Origin: Pseudofrankia saprophytica
Lineage (GTDB): Bacteria; Actinomycetota; Actinomycetes; Frankiales; Frankiaceae
DNA length: 64,000 bases
NCBI RefSeq assembly: GCF_000235425.2
Contig: NZ_KI912266.1
Span: forward strand, 2,121,460-2,185,459
Direction: 5' to 3'
The notes under the pieces were generated by a model. The model had not been told where the DNA came from and searched no databases. It saw only the letters and a program-made list of their open reading frames with translations. Position numbers and translations under genes: made by a program. This document shows, piece after piece, positions 1 through 7,473 of this stretch (its first letter is position 1; every line of letters starts with the position of its first letter).

Positions 1-928
1 TGACGCCTTCCGGGAATTCCAGCATCCCGTTCTCGTCGCGGTAGGTCGCGACGAGCTCCTCGAAACGGGGCAGCATCAGCGGGACCGCGGGGAAGGTTTC
101 CGGGAGCTTGCGGATCCCGGCGACCTGCTCCTCCGGGCCGAAGTGCTCACCCCTGGGCACGTCGAACGGCGTGGTCGCGACGCTGTGGTCGCCGAGGAAC
201 CAGTAGCGGCCCTTCTCCGGGTCCGGGTAGATCACGTTCAGCAGCTGCGGATGCACACCCCAAAGGTGGTAACCCTCCTGGAAAGCGTCCATGACGACCT
301 TCCAGTTGCACTCGAGGGCCTCCTGGACGTCCATGACGGTAACGAACCGGTCCATCTCGTACGGCCTGAGCAGCTCGATCACCTCGGATCCGAGGTACTC
401 GGCCAGCGGTTTCGCGTCCGGGTCCGGGTTGAGGAAGATGAACCCGCCGGACGTCTCCACGGGCACGGACAGCAGCGAGACGTCGCTCTTGTCGATACCC
501 GAGAGGTTCTCGCGCAGGATGCCGCGGCAGTTGCCCTCCAGGTCGTAGGACCACAGGTGGTATTGGCAGAGGAACTGCCGTGAGGTGCCCGTGCGCTCGG
601 CGCACAGCAGGTTGCCACGGTGACGGCACGCGTTGACGAAGCCGCGGATGACGCCGTCCCGGCCGCGCACCACGATGAAGGACTGGTCGAACAGCTGGTA
701 GGTCTTCCAGTCGCCAGTCTTCGCCAGCTCGCTGACCCGGCCGACGACCTGCCAGGTCCTCTTCCAGATCAGCTCGCGTTCCTGCGCGGCGGTCTGGGGG
801 GAGGTATACCGCGCTGTTGGGATCTTCCATCGGAACCCGTCCGGGTCGCAGTCCAGGCCCGACAAGCCGATCTTGGCGTCGTCGAGCCATTCTCCGGGCA
901 GTGCGGCCCGTGTCGCTTCGATCGTCAT
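1..928 (-). CDS. Rieske aromatic-ring-hydroxylating oxygenase alpha subunit (3' end outside window)
   Basis: Catalytic large subunit of a Rieske non-heme iron oxygenase, which hydroxylates aromatic or alicyclic substrates using electrons from a partner reductase. I translated this frame by hand because the gene has no stop inside the window. It starts at ATG 928 with AAGGAGAA about 10 nt upstream. The Rieske [2Fe-2S] ligands are C101-x-H103 and C121-x2-H124. The mononuclear iron region follows as NWKVVMDAFQEGYHLWGVHP, with H221 and H226 as likely iron ligands. About 309 residues are visible of a family usually 400-450 aa. The gene diverges from a broken SDR gene across a palindrome-bearing spacer. 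No reductase or ferredoxin is visible nearby. Substrate cannot be read from sequence. Confidence 0.93.
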   Translation of the reverse strand, partial: MTIEATRAALPGEWLDDAKIGLSGLDCDPDGFRWKIPTARYTSPQTAAQERELIWKRTWQVVGRVSELAKTGDWKTYQLFDQSFIVVRGRDGVIRGFVNACRHRGNLLCAERTGTSRQFLCQYHLWSYDLEGNCRGILRENLSGIDKSDVSLLSVPVETSGGFIFLNPDPDAKPLAEYLGSEVIELLRPYEMDRFVTVMDVQEALECNWKVVMDAFQEGYHLWGVHPQLLNVIYPDPEKGRYWFLGDHSVATTPFDVPRGEHFGPEEQVAGIRKLPETFPAVPLMLPRFEELVATYRDENGMLEFPEGV

Positions 929-1150
929 CAGTCCAGTTCTCCTTGAGCAGGGCGAAACAGTGGGTCGGAGGCCTCCGCGCGCACGGGACGCGCAGGGGGC
1001 CGGTGGCATGCCGTCGGAGGCACTGAGGAGGGTCTGTCCACCGTGACGCGAACGCGCCGAGGTGGCGGGCGTCCGACGGTGGGCGATCGCGGGAGCCCCG
1101 TCCGTGCCACGCCAGCACCGGACGCCAGGCGGTCAGCACCCTCACTCGAG

Positions 1151-1170
1151 TAAATCAATCGATTGATTAA
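1151..1170. promoter_or_regulatory. Palindromic operator candidate in divergent spacer
   Basis: The 308-bp spacer between the Rieske gene and the SDR remnant holds a perfect 16-bp palindrome, AATCAATC/GATTGATT (1153-1168), extended by one more matched pair. It is strikingly AT-rich for this genome and sits about 70-80 bp from the starts on either side, as expected for a TetR/MarR-type operator. The regulator is not identifiable in the window. Confidence 0.5.
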
Positions 1171-1236
1171 TAGCATGATGCGCGCCACACTCGGGCACTG
1201 TCAAGGCACCCTCCACCGACGGAAGGACGGACACGC

Positions 1237-1558
1237 ATGCCCTTCGAGGGGACCACCGCGATCGTGACCGGCGGGGCGTCAGGCCTGGGACTCGCGATCA
1301 CCGAGGCACTCGCGGCCCGGGGAACCAAGGTCGCGGTCTTCGACGTCCAGGCCGAGCTGCTCGACACCGAAGTCGCGCGCATGCAGAAGCATGGCGACGC
1401 CGTCCACGGCTACGTCGTCGACGTCTCCAACCGTGCCCAGGTCACCGCGGCCCGTCGCGCAGGTCCGCGCGGACTTGGGGCCCGCCACTCCCTTGAGCGC
1501 TATCCCCGAGCCTGGGTTCCAGAACTCGGCCGCCTGCGTCAAGCCAGGCGGCACGACG
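1237..1558 (+). pseudogene. Short-chain dehydrogenase remnant, frameshifted and truncated
   Basis: The first ~71 codons from ATG 1237 are a normal SDR N-terminus: the TGGASGLG nucleotide-binding loop at residues 11-18 and the VVDVSNRAQVTA strand. Around 1450 the frame breaks; the expected continuation VAQVRADLGPATPL is found one frame away. The NNAG and YxxxK elements of an SDR never appear. Instead the reading runs into a short segment containing CVKPGGTTVLVDGLA, which resembles the end of a Rossmann domain of a medium-chain dehydrogenase (weak inference), and then into the cold-shock-domain gene. It is therefore a degraded gene joined to another fragment, not a working enzyme. It faces the Rieske gene and may once have been a dihydrodiol-type dehydrogenase partner. 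Confidence 0.75.
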
Positions 1559-1912
1559 GTGCTTGTTGACGGACTGGCCCGACGTGGAGGCACGAGCGAC
1601 GCCACATCTCGCGGCACTGTTCGGGAGTGGTCGAACGAGGACGGCTGGGGAGTCATCGACTCGCTGGAGACTCCCGGTGGTTGCTGGATCCACTTCAGCC
1701 ACCTGTTGATCGCTGGCTACCGCGGCCTGCGGGCCGGAGAGCAGGTCGAGCTGGACTGGGAGACGCCTGGCCAGGACGGGTATCCCTACCGCGCCGTGCG
1801 TACCTGGCCGGCGGGACAGCAACCCGTCGAACCACTGATCACCAGCCGGGGTGAGGGCGGCTTCAGGAGCACCCTCACAATCAGCTGGGATGACGACTCG
1901 GGTTCGACCTGA
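1559..1912 (+). CDS. Cold-shock-domain (CspA-like) protein
   Basis: A small protein carrying the actinobacterial variant of the cold shock domain, a five-stranded single-strand nucleic-acid-binding barrel. The signature runs from RGTVREWSNEDGWGVIDS through GGCWIHFSHL to RAGEQVELDWE, followed by a tail of about 45 residues. GTG 1559 is the first usable start in frame, giving 117 aa, but the family normally begins just before RGTVREW, so the first ~18 residues may belong to the upstream gene debris and the true start is uncertain. No strong ribosome binding site is visible. Probable role is RNA chaperoning; no specific target can be inferred. Confidence 0.75.
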   Translation: MLVDGLARRGGTSDATSRGTVREWSNEDGWGVIDSLETPGGCWIHFSHLLIAGYRGLRAGEQVELDWETPGQDGYPYRAVRTWPAGQQPVEPLITSRGEGGFRSTLTISWDDDSGST

Positions 1913-2046
1913 CATCACAGCGCTCCGGCGAGACCGATCGCATGCCGGGAAAGCCGGCAAACTAGCCGCCGCCTACCAGGCGCGCTGAGCCTGTCGAGCC
2001 GACGGCCGCCGCGTTTGCGGCTCGGCGAACGATCGACAATGTCGTC

Positions 2047-2718
2047 GTGGATGACGCTTCCCTGGTAGCCCGCTCCTGGTCACGGATCGAGCGCTGGCTC
2101 GCCGAGCACGCGCCCGTCAGCCACGGGCAGCTGAACCCGCCGGCGGAGAGGTCGGCGATCGCTGAGGCGGAGCGTGCGCTTGGTGTGGCGTTTCCTCCGA
2201 GCCTTGTCACGCTGCTCGGCCTGCACGACGGCGTCGACGACTGGAAGAAGGACGGCGCATACGTGCTGCGGGCGAAGTTCCTGCCCGGCAACTATCGGCT
2301 GCTACCCCTTGCCGACATCGTGCGCCACGGCCAGATGCTGACCGAGATTGTCCTGAGCAGCGAGGAGAAGACGGGCACCGACCAGGTCGGCTGGTGGTGG
2401 CACCCGTCCTGGGTGCCGTTCGCGGACGCGGTCTGGGCCGGCTGTCTGTTCACCGACCAGCGGGACGGCGGCGAAGGGCCGGTCGGCGTACATGACAAGG
2501 AGGGTGCGTCCAGCATGGCCCGGTGGCCGTCGCTGGCCGCGATGCTGACCCAGTTCGCGGACGCGGTAGAGGCCGGCGGTGACGTGGGCGACTACCGCCC
2601 TCGGGTCGTCGACGGCGGGCTGGAGTGGGAAAACACGTTCACATGGCCTGACTCGCCGCCGCATAACGCCCGGTTGGACGCGTTCGGGGCACCGAGGTCG
2701 GATCCGTATCGAGAATGA
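2047..2718 (+). CDS. SMI1/KNR4 family protein
   Basis: A 223-aa SMI1/KNR4-superfamily protein. The sequence shows the family pattern: an N-terminal helix with LNPPAERSAIAEAERALG, then FPPSLVTLLGLHDG, a middle LLPLADIVRHGQ segment and the WVPFADAVWAG strand. In bacteria this superfamily includes immunity proteins of contact-dependent and polymorphic toxin systems as well as stand-alone regulatory proteins. No toxin, Rhs or secretion gene is adjacent, so an immunity role is not supported here. Start is GTG 2047; the alternative ATG at 2039 is out of frame. Isolated gene, followed by ~260 bp without a convincing gene. Confidence 0.85.
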   Translation: MDDASLVARSWSRIERWLAEHAPVSHGQLNPPAERSAIAEAERALGVAFPPSLVTLLGLHDGVDDWKKDGAYVLRAKFLPGNYRLLPLADIVRHGQMLTEIVLSSEEKTGTDQVGWWWHPSWVPFADAVWAGCLFTDQRDGGEGPVGVHDKEGASSMARWPSLAAMLTQFADAVEAGGDVGDYRPRVVDGGLEWENTFTWPDSPPHNARLDAFGAPRSDPYRE

Positions 2719-2976
2719 CGGAGGGGTCGCAGACCTCCATGGATCGCGGGTCGCAGGCGTCGTCAGCCGGCGGCACTGGCAGGTTCCTCGGCGTTGTCGC
2801 CGCGGCGGCCGTCGCACTCGGGAGGCTGGCGGAGTCGTGTATTCAACTGTCGTGTATTCGTGGGTGGAACCCGATTGATCGTCTCTGTGTATGGTCGCTG
2901 CCGTCGAAACCTGGCGCGGACCTGCGTACCGGGCGTCGGTGGTAGCTGGCGCTCCTACCCCTGATGGGATGATCGG

Positions 2977-3858
2977 ATGCGCAGAGCTGCCGCCCTTCTT
3001 CCGGCCCTCTCCGTACTTCTGCTGCTCACGGCATGCGGATCCGTGTTCGGGGGCCCGACCGTGGCCCGGACCTCCGTCACCGTCCCGCCCGTGGATGGCG
3101 TCCGGATCACCTCGAAGACCGTCTTCTCGGGCAGGCTCCCCCCGTGCCCCGACGCCTACCCCGCCCCCCTTCCCACCAACGGCCCCCCGATCTCGGCCAC
3201 CTACGAGGTCACCAACGACGGCGCCGAGGCGTTCACATACACGATCCTGTTCGACTTCCTCACGAAGACCGGCGAGGGCGGGGGCAGCAGATACGTGACC
3301 GTGCGATCGGTCGGTCCCGGCGCGACCGTGCGCGGCACGGTCCAACTGGGGGCGCTGGACCCCAGAGCGTGCCCGGTGACCCGCGTCAGGGTCGGCGAGG
3401 TGACCAAGGTGCCTGCCGCCGAGGCGCCGCCCGAGCCCGGCGAGTGCCCGCCCTCCGGCCTCCGCCTCACTCTCGAGGGCGGCACATCCGCGACCGGGCT
3501 GCACATACGGGGTCTACGCCTGGAGAACTGCGGGACGCGCGACTACTCACTCGACGGCTACCCGCTCCTGGAACCGCTGGACACCGACCGGTCACTCGTC
3601 GAAGGTGTCCAGATCCTGCACGGGAGCGGCGGCATCATCCTCCCGGGCGGGGAATTCGACGAGCCAGCCCATCCGCTAGTCCTGAAACCCGGCGAGAGCG
3701 CCTTCTCGAGCCTCCTGTGGCGCAGCGCCGCCGGCAGAGTCACCTACGTCAGGGTGCGAGCCCAGCCCGGTGCCGATCCGGTGACCCTGACGCTCCACCT
3801 CGACATCGGCACCACCGGGAAACTCGCCGTCCGCGCCTGGACGCGCACGCCGACGTAG
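2977..3858 (+). CDS. DUF4232-containing lipoprotein
   Basis: Secreted, lipid-anchored protein of 293 aa. The N-terminus has basic residues, a hydrophobic stretch and a lipobox LLTAC with the cysteine at position 20, so signal peptidase II processing is expected. Residues ~150-290 match DUF4232: the CPPSGLRLTLEGG opening, the NCGTRDYSLDGYP turn, LKPGESAFSSLLWR, and the closing DIGTTGKLAV. The first half (~30-145) looks like a beta-sandwich with no name I recognise. Function of DUF4232 is unknown; it is common on actinobacterial surfaces. Start ATG 2977. The preceding 258 bp (2719-2976) holds two direct copies of TCGTGTATTC 15 bp apart near 2840 but no convincing gene. Confidence 0.88.
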   Translation: MRRAAALLPALSVLLLLTACGSVFGGPTVARTSVTVPPVDGVRITSKTVFSGRLPPCPDAYPAPLPTNGPPISATYEVTNDGAEAFTYTILFDFLTKTGEGGGSRYVTVRSVGPGATVRGTVQLGALDPRACPVTRVRVGEVTKVPAAEAPPEPGECPPSGLRLTLEGGTSATGLHIRGLRLENCGTRDYSLDGYPLLEPLDTDRSLVEGVQILHGSGGIILPGGEFDEPAHPLVLKPGESAFSSLLWRSAAGRVTYVRVRAQPGADPVTLTLHLDIGTTGKLAVRAWTRTPT

Positions 3859-3977
3859 GGCCCCGGCTTCGGCATTGCCACCTGGATTTCCTCCTCGGCT
3901 ACAAACCCGTTTCCAATCGACGAGCTGTGGTCGTTCGTGATGAACGGCAGCCGCGCGGTGACCAGGGTCCTGGGAAT

Positions 3978-4360
3978 GGCGCTGTTGCGTTCGGCCGAGG
4001 TGAAGCATGGCGAATGCTGGTTGCTGCCCTGGTCAGAGGGTCCGAGCGAGCTCGGTGAACGCTTGCGCGAGCCGGCGATGGGGTTCGGCGTCGGTGGCAC
4101 GTTCGTAGTGGCCGCGGCGGACGTTTTGGACGAAGGTGTGCCCGGATCCGATGACCTGGGCGCAGCGGAGGCGTTTGAGCCCGCGCATCGGCCGCAGCCG
4201 GGCTTTCAGCCGGCCGTGATCAGCTTCGACCTTGTTGTTCGCATACCGGACGTCGACATGGGGCGCGGCGGGCAGCTGCTCCAATTCGGCGGCCGGTAGC
4301 CTGCGGGATCTCGTGTGAGCCGCGAGTTCCGGTCGCAGCAGTCGGACCCCAGCCGTACGC
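3978..4360 (-). mobile_element. IS6-family transposase remnant (C-terminal part)
   Basis: On the minus strand, 4360 to 4033, the translation gives the end of an IS6/IS26-like DDE transposase: RYANNKVEADHGRLKARL, GLKRLRCAQVIGSGHTF and FTELA, with the third catalytic acid (E of VEADHG) present. The N-terminal two-thirds are missing. The stop is at 4033-4035, and 55 bp beyond it lies GGCGCTGTTGC (3978-3988), which matches the consensus of IS6-family terminal inverted repeats (IS26: GGCACTGTTGC), so 3978 is probably the true element end. The other end is lost. Together with the fragment near 7.2 kb this marks an old mobile region. Confidence 0.8.
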
Positions 4361-4499
4361 CGCCGTCCGGCTTGCCCTGATCAGACCCAGCTTTCAAAAG
4401 GCACGGGCATGTCGTGAATCACTAGTAGTGTCCTGATGTGATCGTGTGCGAGGGCGCCCTGCTTGTCGGTCGCTGTGGCACGTGAAGGGAGATCGGGGC

Positions 4500-5123
4500 A
4501 TGTTGCAGGTGTTCGAGGCGGCGGCCGGTTGGCCGTCCGTGCGTGGGCGATTGGCCAGGCGCGTCGCGGAACAGGATCTAGCCTCGCTGGATGATGCGGT
4601 CGCCTTCGCTGTTCGGTGGCACGCGGACCAGACTCGGCCGGCGGGTGAGCCTTATGTCGAGCATCTGCTTGAGGTCGTGTGTGTGTTGGTGGAGGCGATC
4701 GGAACGACTGACATCGACGTGTTGCGCGCGGCCGTGCTCCACGACGTGGTCGAGGACACGGAGTGCTCGCTGGAGGCTGTGCGCGCGGGCTTCGGTGACC
4801 GCGTCGCGGGCTTGGTCGACTGGGTGACCAAGCCCGCACCGTCGGAGGGCCAGACACGTGAGGAGGTGCGGGCGGCATATCTGACGCGGTTGCTTAGCGC
4901 TCCGGATGATGCACTGTTGGTGAAGCTGGCGGACCGGCTGAGCAACGTGCAGCGGCTGGACACACATCCTCGGCCGGAGAAACGTCGTTCGTACTACCAG
5001 GAGACGGTGCGCTCTGTCGTCCCGCTCGCGCAGTCCCATCCGTGGTTCCGCCAGTGGTATGCGGCCTGGAGCGACGCTTTCGGTCATTTGGCTGTCGACG
5101 GCCTGGACGCGGGTACCCAGTGA
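4500..5123 (+). CDS. HD-domain protein, SpoT/MESH1-like phosphohydrolase
   Basis: A 207-aa stand-alone HD hydrolase resembling the (p)ppGpp hydrolase domain of RelA/SpoT. Metal-binding HD motif residues are visible: H41, H81-D82 in LHDVVEDT, E85-D86, and D146 in VKLADRLSNV. There is no synthetase, TGS or ACT domain, as in small alarmone hydrolases. ATG 4500 is preferred over the upstream in-frame GTG 4446 because AAGGGAG lies about 10 nt upstream and the N-terminal helix fits the family. By eye the gene uses more A/T in third positions than its neighbours and it lies between two IS6 remnants, so acquisition by transfer is plausible. Substrate could be ppGpp or another nucleotide. Confidence 0.85.
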   Translation: MLQVFEAAAGWPSVRGRLARRVAEQDLASLDDAVAFAVRWHADQTRPAGEPYVEHLLEVVCVLVEAIGTTDIDVLRAAVLHDVVEDTECSLEAVRAGFGDRVAGLVDWVTKPAPSEGQTREEVRAAYLTRLLSAPDDALLVKLADRLSNVQRLDTHPRPEKRRSYYQETVRSVVPLAQSHPWFRQWYAAWSDAFGHLAVDGLDAGTQ

Positions 5124-5403
5124 CACGCGCGGTGGGAGTTTCTGGACACGGCTCTTGCCTCATGACCTGACCTCCTGGGCTTCACCACAGAGCTGGCGAA
5201 CGGTCGAGTCTTGGCGAACCGGACCGCAGACGGGTGATCATGGATGGCGCCCGCGTAGGGCTGGCCCGCGAACGACGGCGGACGTTCATGGACCCCGGCG
5301 GGCGTCAGCCGGCCCGTGACCTACACCAGTGGACGTGAGCAGACGTCGGCGGACAATGTGCCGCACAGCCGTCCATGGATGTCGATGGAAGATCCAAATT
5401 AAA
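5124..5403. other. Intergenic spacer without recognisable gene
   Basis: Two convergent genes flank this 280-bp stretch. I see no conserved coding sequence, no clear terminator hairpin with a T run and no transposase signature. Base composition is somewhat lower in GC than the surrounding genes. Confidence 0.5.
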
Positions 5404-5871
5404 CTACGGATTGAGTGCTTGCTTGTCGCGTTGTATAGCGCGCCGTACGAGCGGCACGTCGATGGTCGGTACGCCTAGGTCGACGCGACCTGGCCCGGTG
5501 TAGCAGACGATGATGCGGAATAGTTCTTCCTTGATGTGGAGCCGTTCGGTGCCGGTGACGGCGCGCACCTGCTCGACGTCCAGCCCCGACGGAAGTCGTG
5601 TCCTGTCTCGTCGTACTGCGAAGTAGCGGGTCCAGCTGAGCGTGTGGCCGTCGAGCGTCAGAATGCCCTGTTGCCAACGTCGCGGGAGGGAGCCGACCGT
5701 GCCGCGCAGGAAACAAACGACCGCGATGGGCCGCGTGACGAGCCCGCCCGCCTCCATTTCGTCGATGAGCTTGTTCACGGCGTCTGGGGCGGGCGGGCGG
5801 AGCAGGTGGCGAAGGACGTCCAGGAAGGTCACCGTTCCCGGTGACCGTCGTACGCGCGGCATAGCGGCCAT
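5404..5871 (-). CDS. Small unknown protein with PH-like core
   Basis: About 155 aa. The central part (GILTLDGHTLSWTRYFAV, then ERLHIKEELFRIIVCYT) alternates short strands in the manner of a PH-like fold and vaguely resembles DUF2550-type proteins, but I do not recognise the family with confidence. No signal peptide or membrane segment. Possible starts are ATG 5871, ATG 5862 or GTG 5883; none has a strong ribosome binding site. It lies 70 bp downstream of the alpha/beta hydrolase on the same strand, so co-transcription is likely. Codon use is less GC-biased than most of the window, as for the HD-domain gene across the spacer. Confidence 0.6.
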   Translation of the reverse strand: MAAMPRVRRSPGTVTFLDVLRHLLRPPAPDAVNKLIDEMEAGGLVTRPIAVVCFLRGTVGSLPRRWQQGILTLDGHTLSWTRYFAVRRDRTRLPSGLDVEQVRAVTGTERLHIKEELFRIIVCYTGPGRVDLGVPTIDVPLVRRAIQRDKQALNP

Positions 5872-5941
5872 GATGTCCGACACGGTGAAGGCACGTGCCA
5901 ACGGTCGCCCTTGCGCGACCGTGCCGCGAGGCAAGATCCTT

Positions 5942-6937
5942 TCACCTGGCGGCGCTGCCGGGCCAGTTGGCGTTGCCGACGAGTTCGGGACGGGTGCCGT
6001 CGAACGCGGCGACTGCCACCGGGTCGCCGCGCAGCTCGGCGCACAGCCACGCGGTGACATAACCGAGGAAGCCACGGGACCCGTCGCGGTCCTGGACCGA
6101 GTTGTGGTCGGCCACCTTCCCGCCGGAGCTCTCGATGAGGCCGAGTACGGCGCGGCCCGGCACCTGGTTGTAGAAGGTCCGCTCGGTCGCGGCGCTGGCG
6201 ATGACCGAGTCGAAGGCCCCGTGCGTTCCGACGAGGAATGCCGGCTGGCGGAGCTGGGTCAGGTCGAACATGCAGTCGCTCTTCGTCGGGCAGTCCGCGT
6301 TGGCCGCGGCCCAGGTCTTGCTGGGCAGTGAGAAGGTCACGACTGTGTCGATCAACGTCGGGTTGTTGATGGCCGCCCGGACCGCGCCGCCGGCGCCCTG
6401 AGAATGGCCGGCCGCGGCCACCCTGCCCACGTCCAGGCGGTCATGGAAGACGCTTCCGGCGGTCCCGGCCTGGGCGATCAGGTAACGCACCGCCGCCGCC
6501 ATCTCGTCGCCGCTGCCGGTGTTGCGCTGGCCCGGGACGATCACCGTGAACCCGTACGACGCGAGATGGTCGAGCAGCTCCGAGTACTGGGCGGGGTTCC
6601 CGCCAGTCCCGACTCCCCAGGTGACGATCGGGCTCAGGAACCCGAGCCTCGAGTAGTCGGCCGGACGGAAGAGCTGGTAGCGCGCGGTGCCAGCGGGGTT
6701 CTCCACGGCCTGGGTCGTCGTGGCGTAGCGGCCATCCGACGAGTAGTCCGCCTCCACGGGACCCGCCGGCGCGTCCTGCTCAGGGGCGACGAACAACGAT
6801 CGCACGGCCGGCCGCGTGGCCGCCCAGGCCAGCAGGACGATCACGGACAGGGCGAACCATATTCGAAACATGCCCACGAGCGGGTGCGCGGGAGCACCGT
6901 CATCGCGGCCAGCCGATTTCACCGGGAGCACTCGCAT
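5942..6937 (-). CDS. Membrane-anchored alpha/beta hydrolase (chlorophyllase/PET-hydrolase-like)
   Basis: A 331-aa serine hydrolase predicted to face the outside of the cell. One membrane segment lies at residues ~24-42 (WFALSVIVLLAWA). The catalytic domain shows the nucleophile elbow AAGHSQGAGG with Ser179, the SPIVTWGVGTGGN oxyanion region and a late HN in VADHNSVQDRDG that may supply the catalytic histidine. This resembles the dienelactone hydrolase, chlorophyllase and polyester hydrolase branch, so an ester substrate is likely but unspecified. Start ATG 6937 is preceded by GGAAGAGG at a good distance; a longer in-frame start at 7045 lacks one. A CCCCC/GGGGG dyad sits ~110 bp upstream. Confidence 0.87.
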   Translation of the reverse strand: MRVLPVKSAGRDDGAPAHPLVGMFRIWFALSVIVLLAWAATRPAVRSLFVAPEQDAPAGPVEADYSSDGRYATTTQAVENPAGTARYQLFRPADYSRLGFLSPIVTWGVGTGGNPAQYSELLDHLASYGFTVIVPGQRNTGSGDEMAAAVRYLIAQAGTAGSVFHDRLDVGRVAAAGHSQGAGGAVRAAINNPTLIDTVVTFSLPSKTWAAANADCPTKSDCMFDLTQLRQPAFLVGTHGAFDSVIASAATERTFYNQVPGRAVLGLIESSGGKVADHNSVQDRDGSRGFLGYVTAWLCAELRGDPVAVAAFDGTRPELVGNANWPGSAAR

Positions 6938-7043
6938 CGCGCCGCCTCTTCCGTGTCCCGTGATCCGCGGGCAACCTGTTGTCAACGCGCTGTCCAGCGA
7001 CCGGTCAGGAACCTGGGGTGATGGCAGGTCAGCGTCTGGACGC

Positions 7044-7063
7044 ATACCCCCGTTGGGGGGAAT
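7044..7063. promoter_or_regulatory. G/C-tract dyad upstream of the hydrolase
   Basis: ATACCCCC-GTT-GGGGGGAATAT is a short inverted repeat with flanking A/T. Its layout, a TACCCC...GGGGTA-like tract, is reminiscent of CsoR/RcnR-family operators, but no such regulator or metal exporter is adjacent. It could equally be a simple hairpin in the leader. Confidence 0.3.
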
Positions 7064-7155
7064 ATCACCGTCCGGGCAGGCGAGCAGATCTGTTGCGTCG
7101 TGAGCAGCCGGCGCATGCGGGGCTGCCGCCGGCCCGGTGATCAGATCGCGCGAGC

Positions 7156-7245
7156 GAGGCCGATCATGGTCGGTTGAAGGCCTGGCCGCACGGTCTGAAA
7201 CGGCTGTGCTCCGCCCAGATGATCAGTTTCGGCCATGCCCTCTTC
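7156..7245 (+). mobile_element. Second IS6-family transposase remnant
   Basis: In the plus-strand frame the 90 bp read EADHGRLKAW, then HGLKRLCSAQMISFGHALF, clearly the same C-terminal transposase region as the remnant at 4.0-4.4 kb but in opposite orientation and with a three-codon deletion (RLRPMR reduced). Homology stops on both sides and no terminal repeat is visible. Only a fossil of the element remains. Confidence 0.7.
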
Positions 7246-7366
7246 GCGCCGTCGTGGACGTTGTGGCTGCCCGCGGCCAAGGGCCTGTTCGGCCCGGATG
7301 CCCCGGCGGTGCCTGTGTGCCGTGCGCCACCGTCGCGAATTTCGTTGTTTCCCCTGCCCAGGCCCG

Positions 7367-7397
7367 GGCGATTCGTTACCGTAACCGGTGAATCGCC
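7367..7397. promoter_or_regulatory. Inverted repeat upstream of FAD oxidoreductase
   Basis: Arms GGCGATTC (7367-7374) and GAATCGCC (7390-7397) enclose a second inner pair GTTAC-C-GTAAC (7375-7385). It lies 75-105 bp upstream of the oxidoreductase start, a reasonable operator position. Apart from the IS6 remnant and this dyad, 6938-7473 holds no recognisable gene. Confidence 0.4.
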
Positions 7398-7473
7398 AGT
7401 ACCTGCCGCGTCGTCAAGTCTACCCCCGTAATCACGATGTTTCTTCACCGTGTTGAGGACAGGTAAAAGCGAC

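Noticed and set aside
928..1188. Minus-strand 86-codon frame upstream of the Rieske gene
   Set aside because: It covers the palindromic operator region, has no conserved motif and its stop merely overlaps the Rieske ATG.
2047..2718. Immunity protein of a polymorphic toxin
   Set aside because: SMI1/KNR4 proteins can be immunity proteins, but no toxin, Rhs, PT-HINT or secretion gene is adjacent.
2715..2945. 76-codon frame overlapping the SMI1 stop by ATGA
   Set aside because: The overlap is attractive but the protein has no recognisable feature and no similar gene follows SMI1 genes that I know of.
3978..7245. Intact composite transposon
   Set aside because: Only C-terminal transposase fossils and one probable terminal repeat remain; no second end and no target duplication can be shown.
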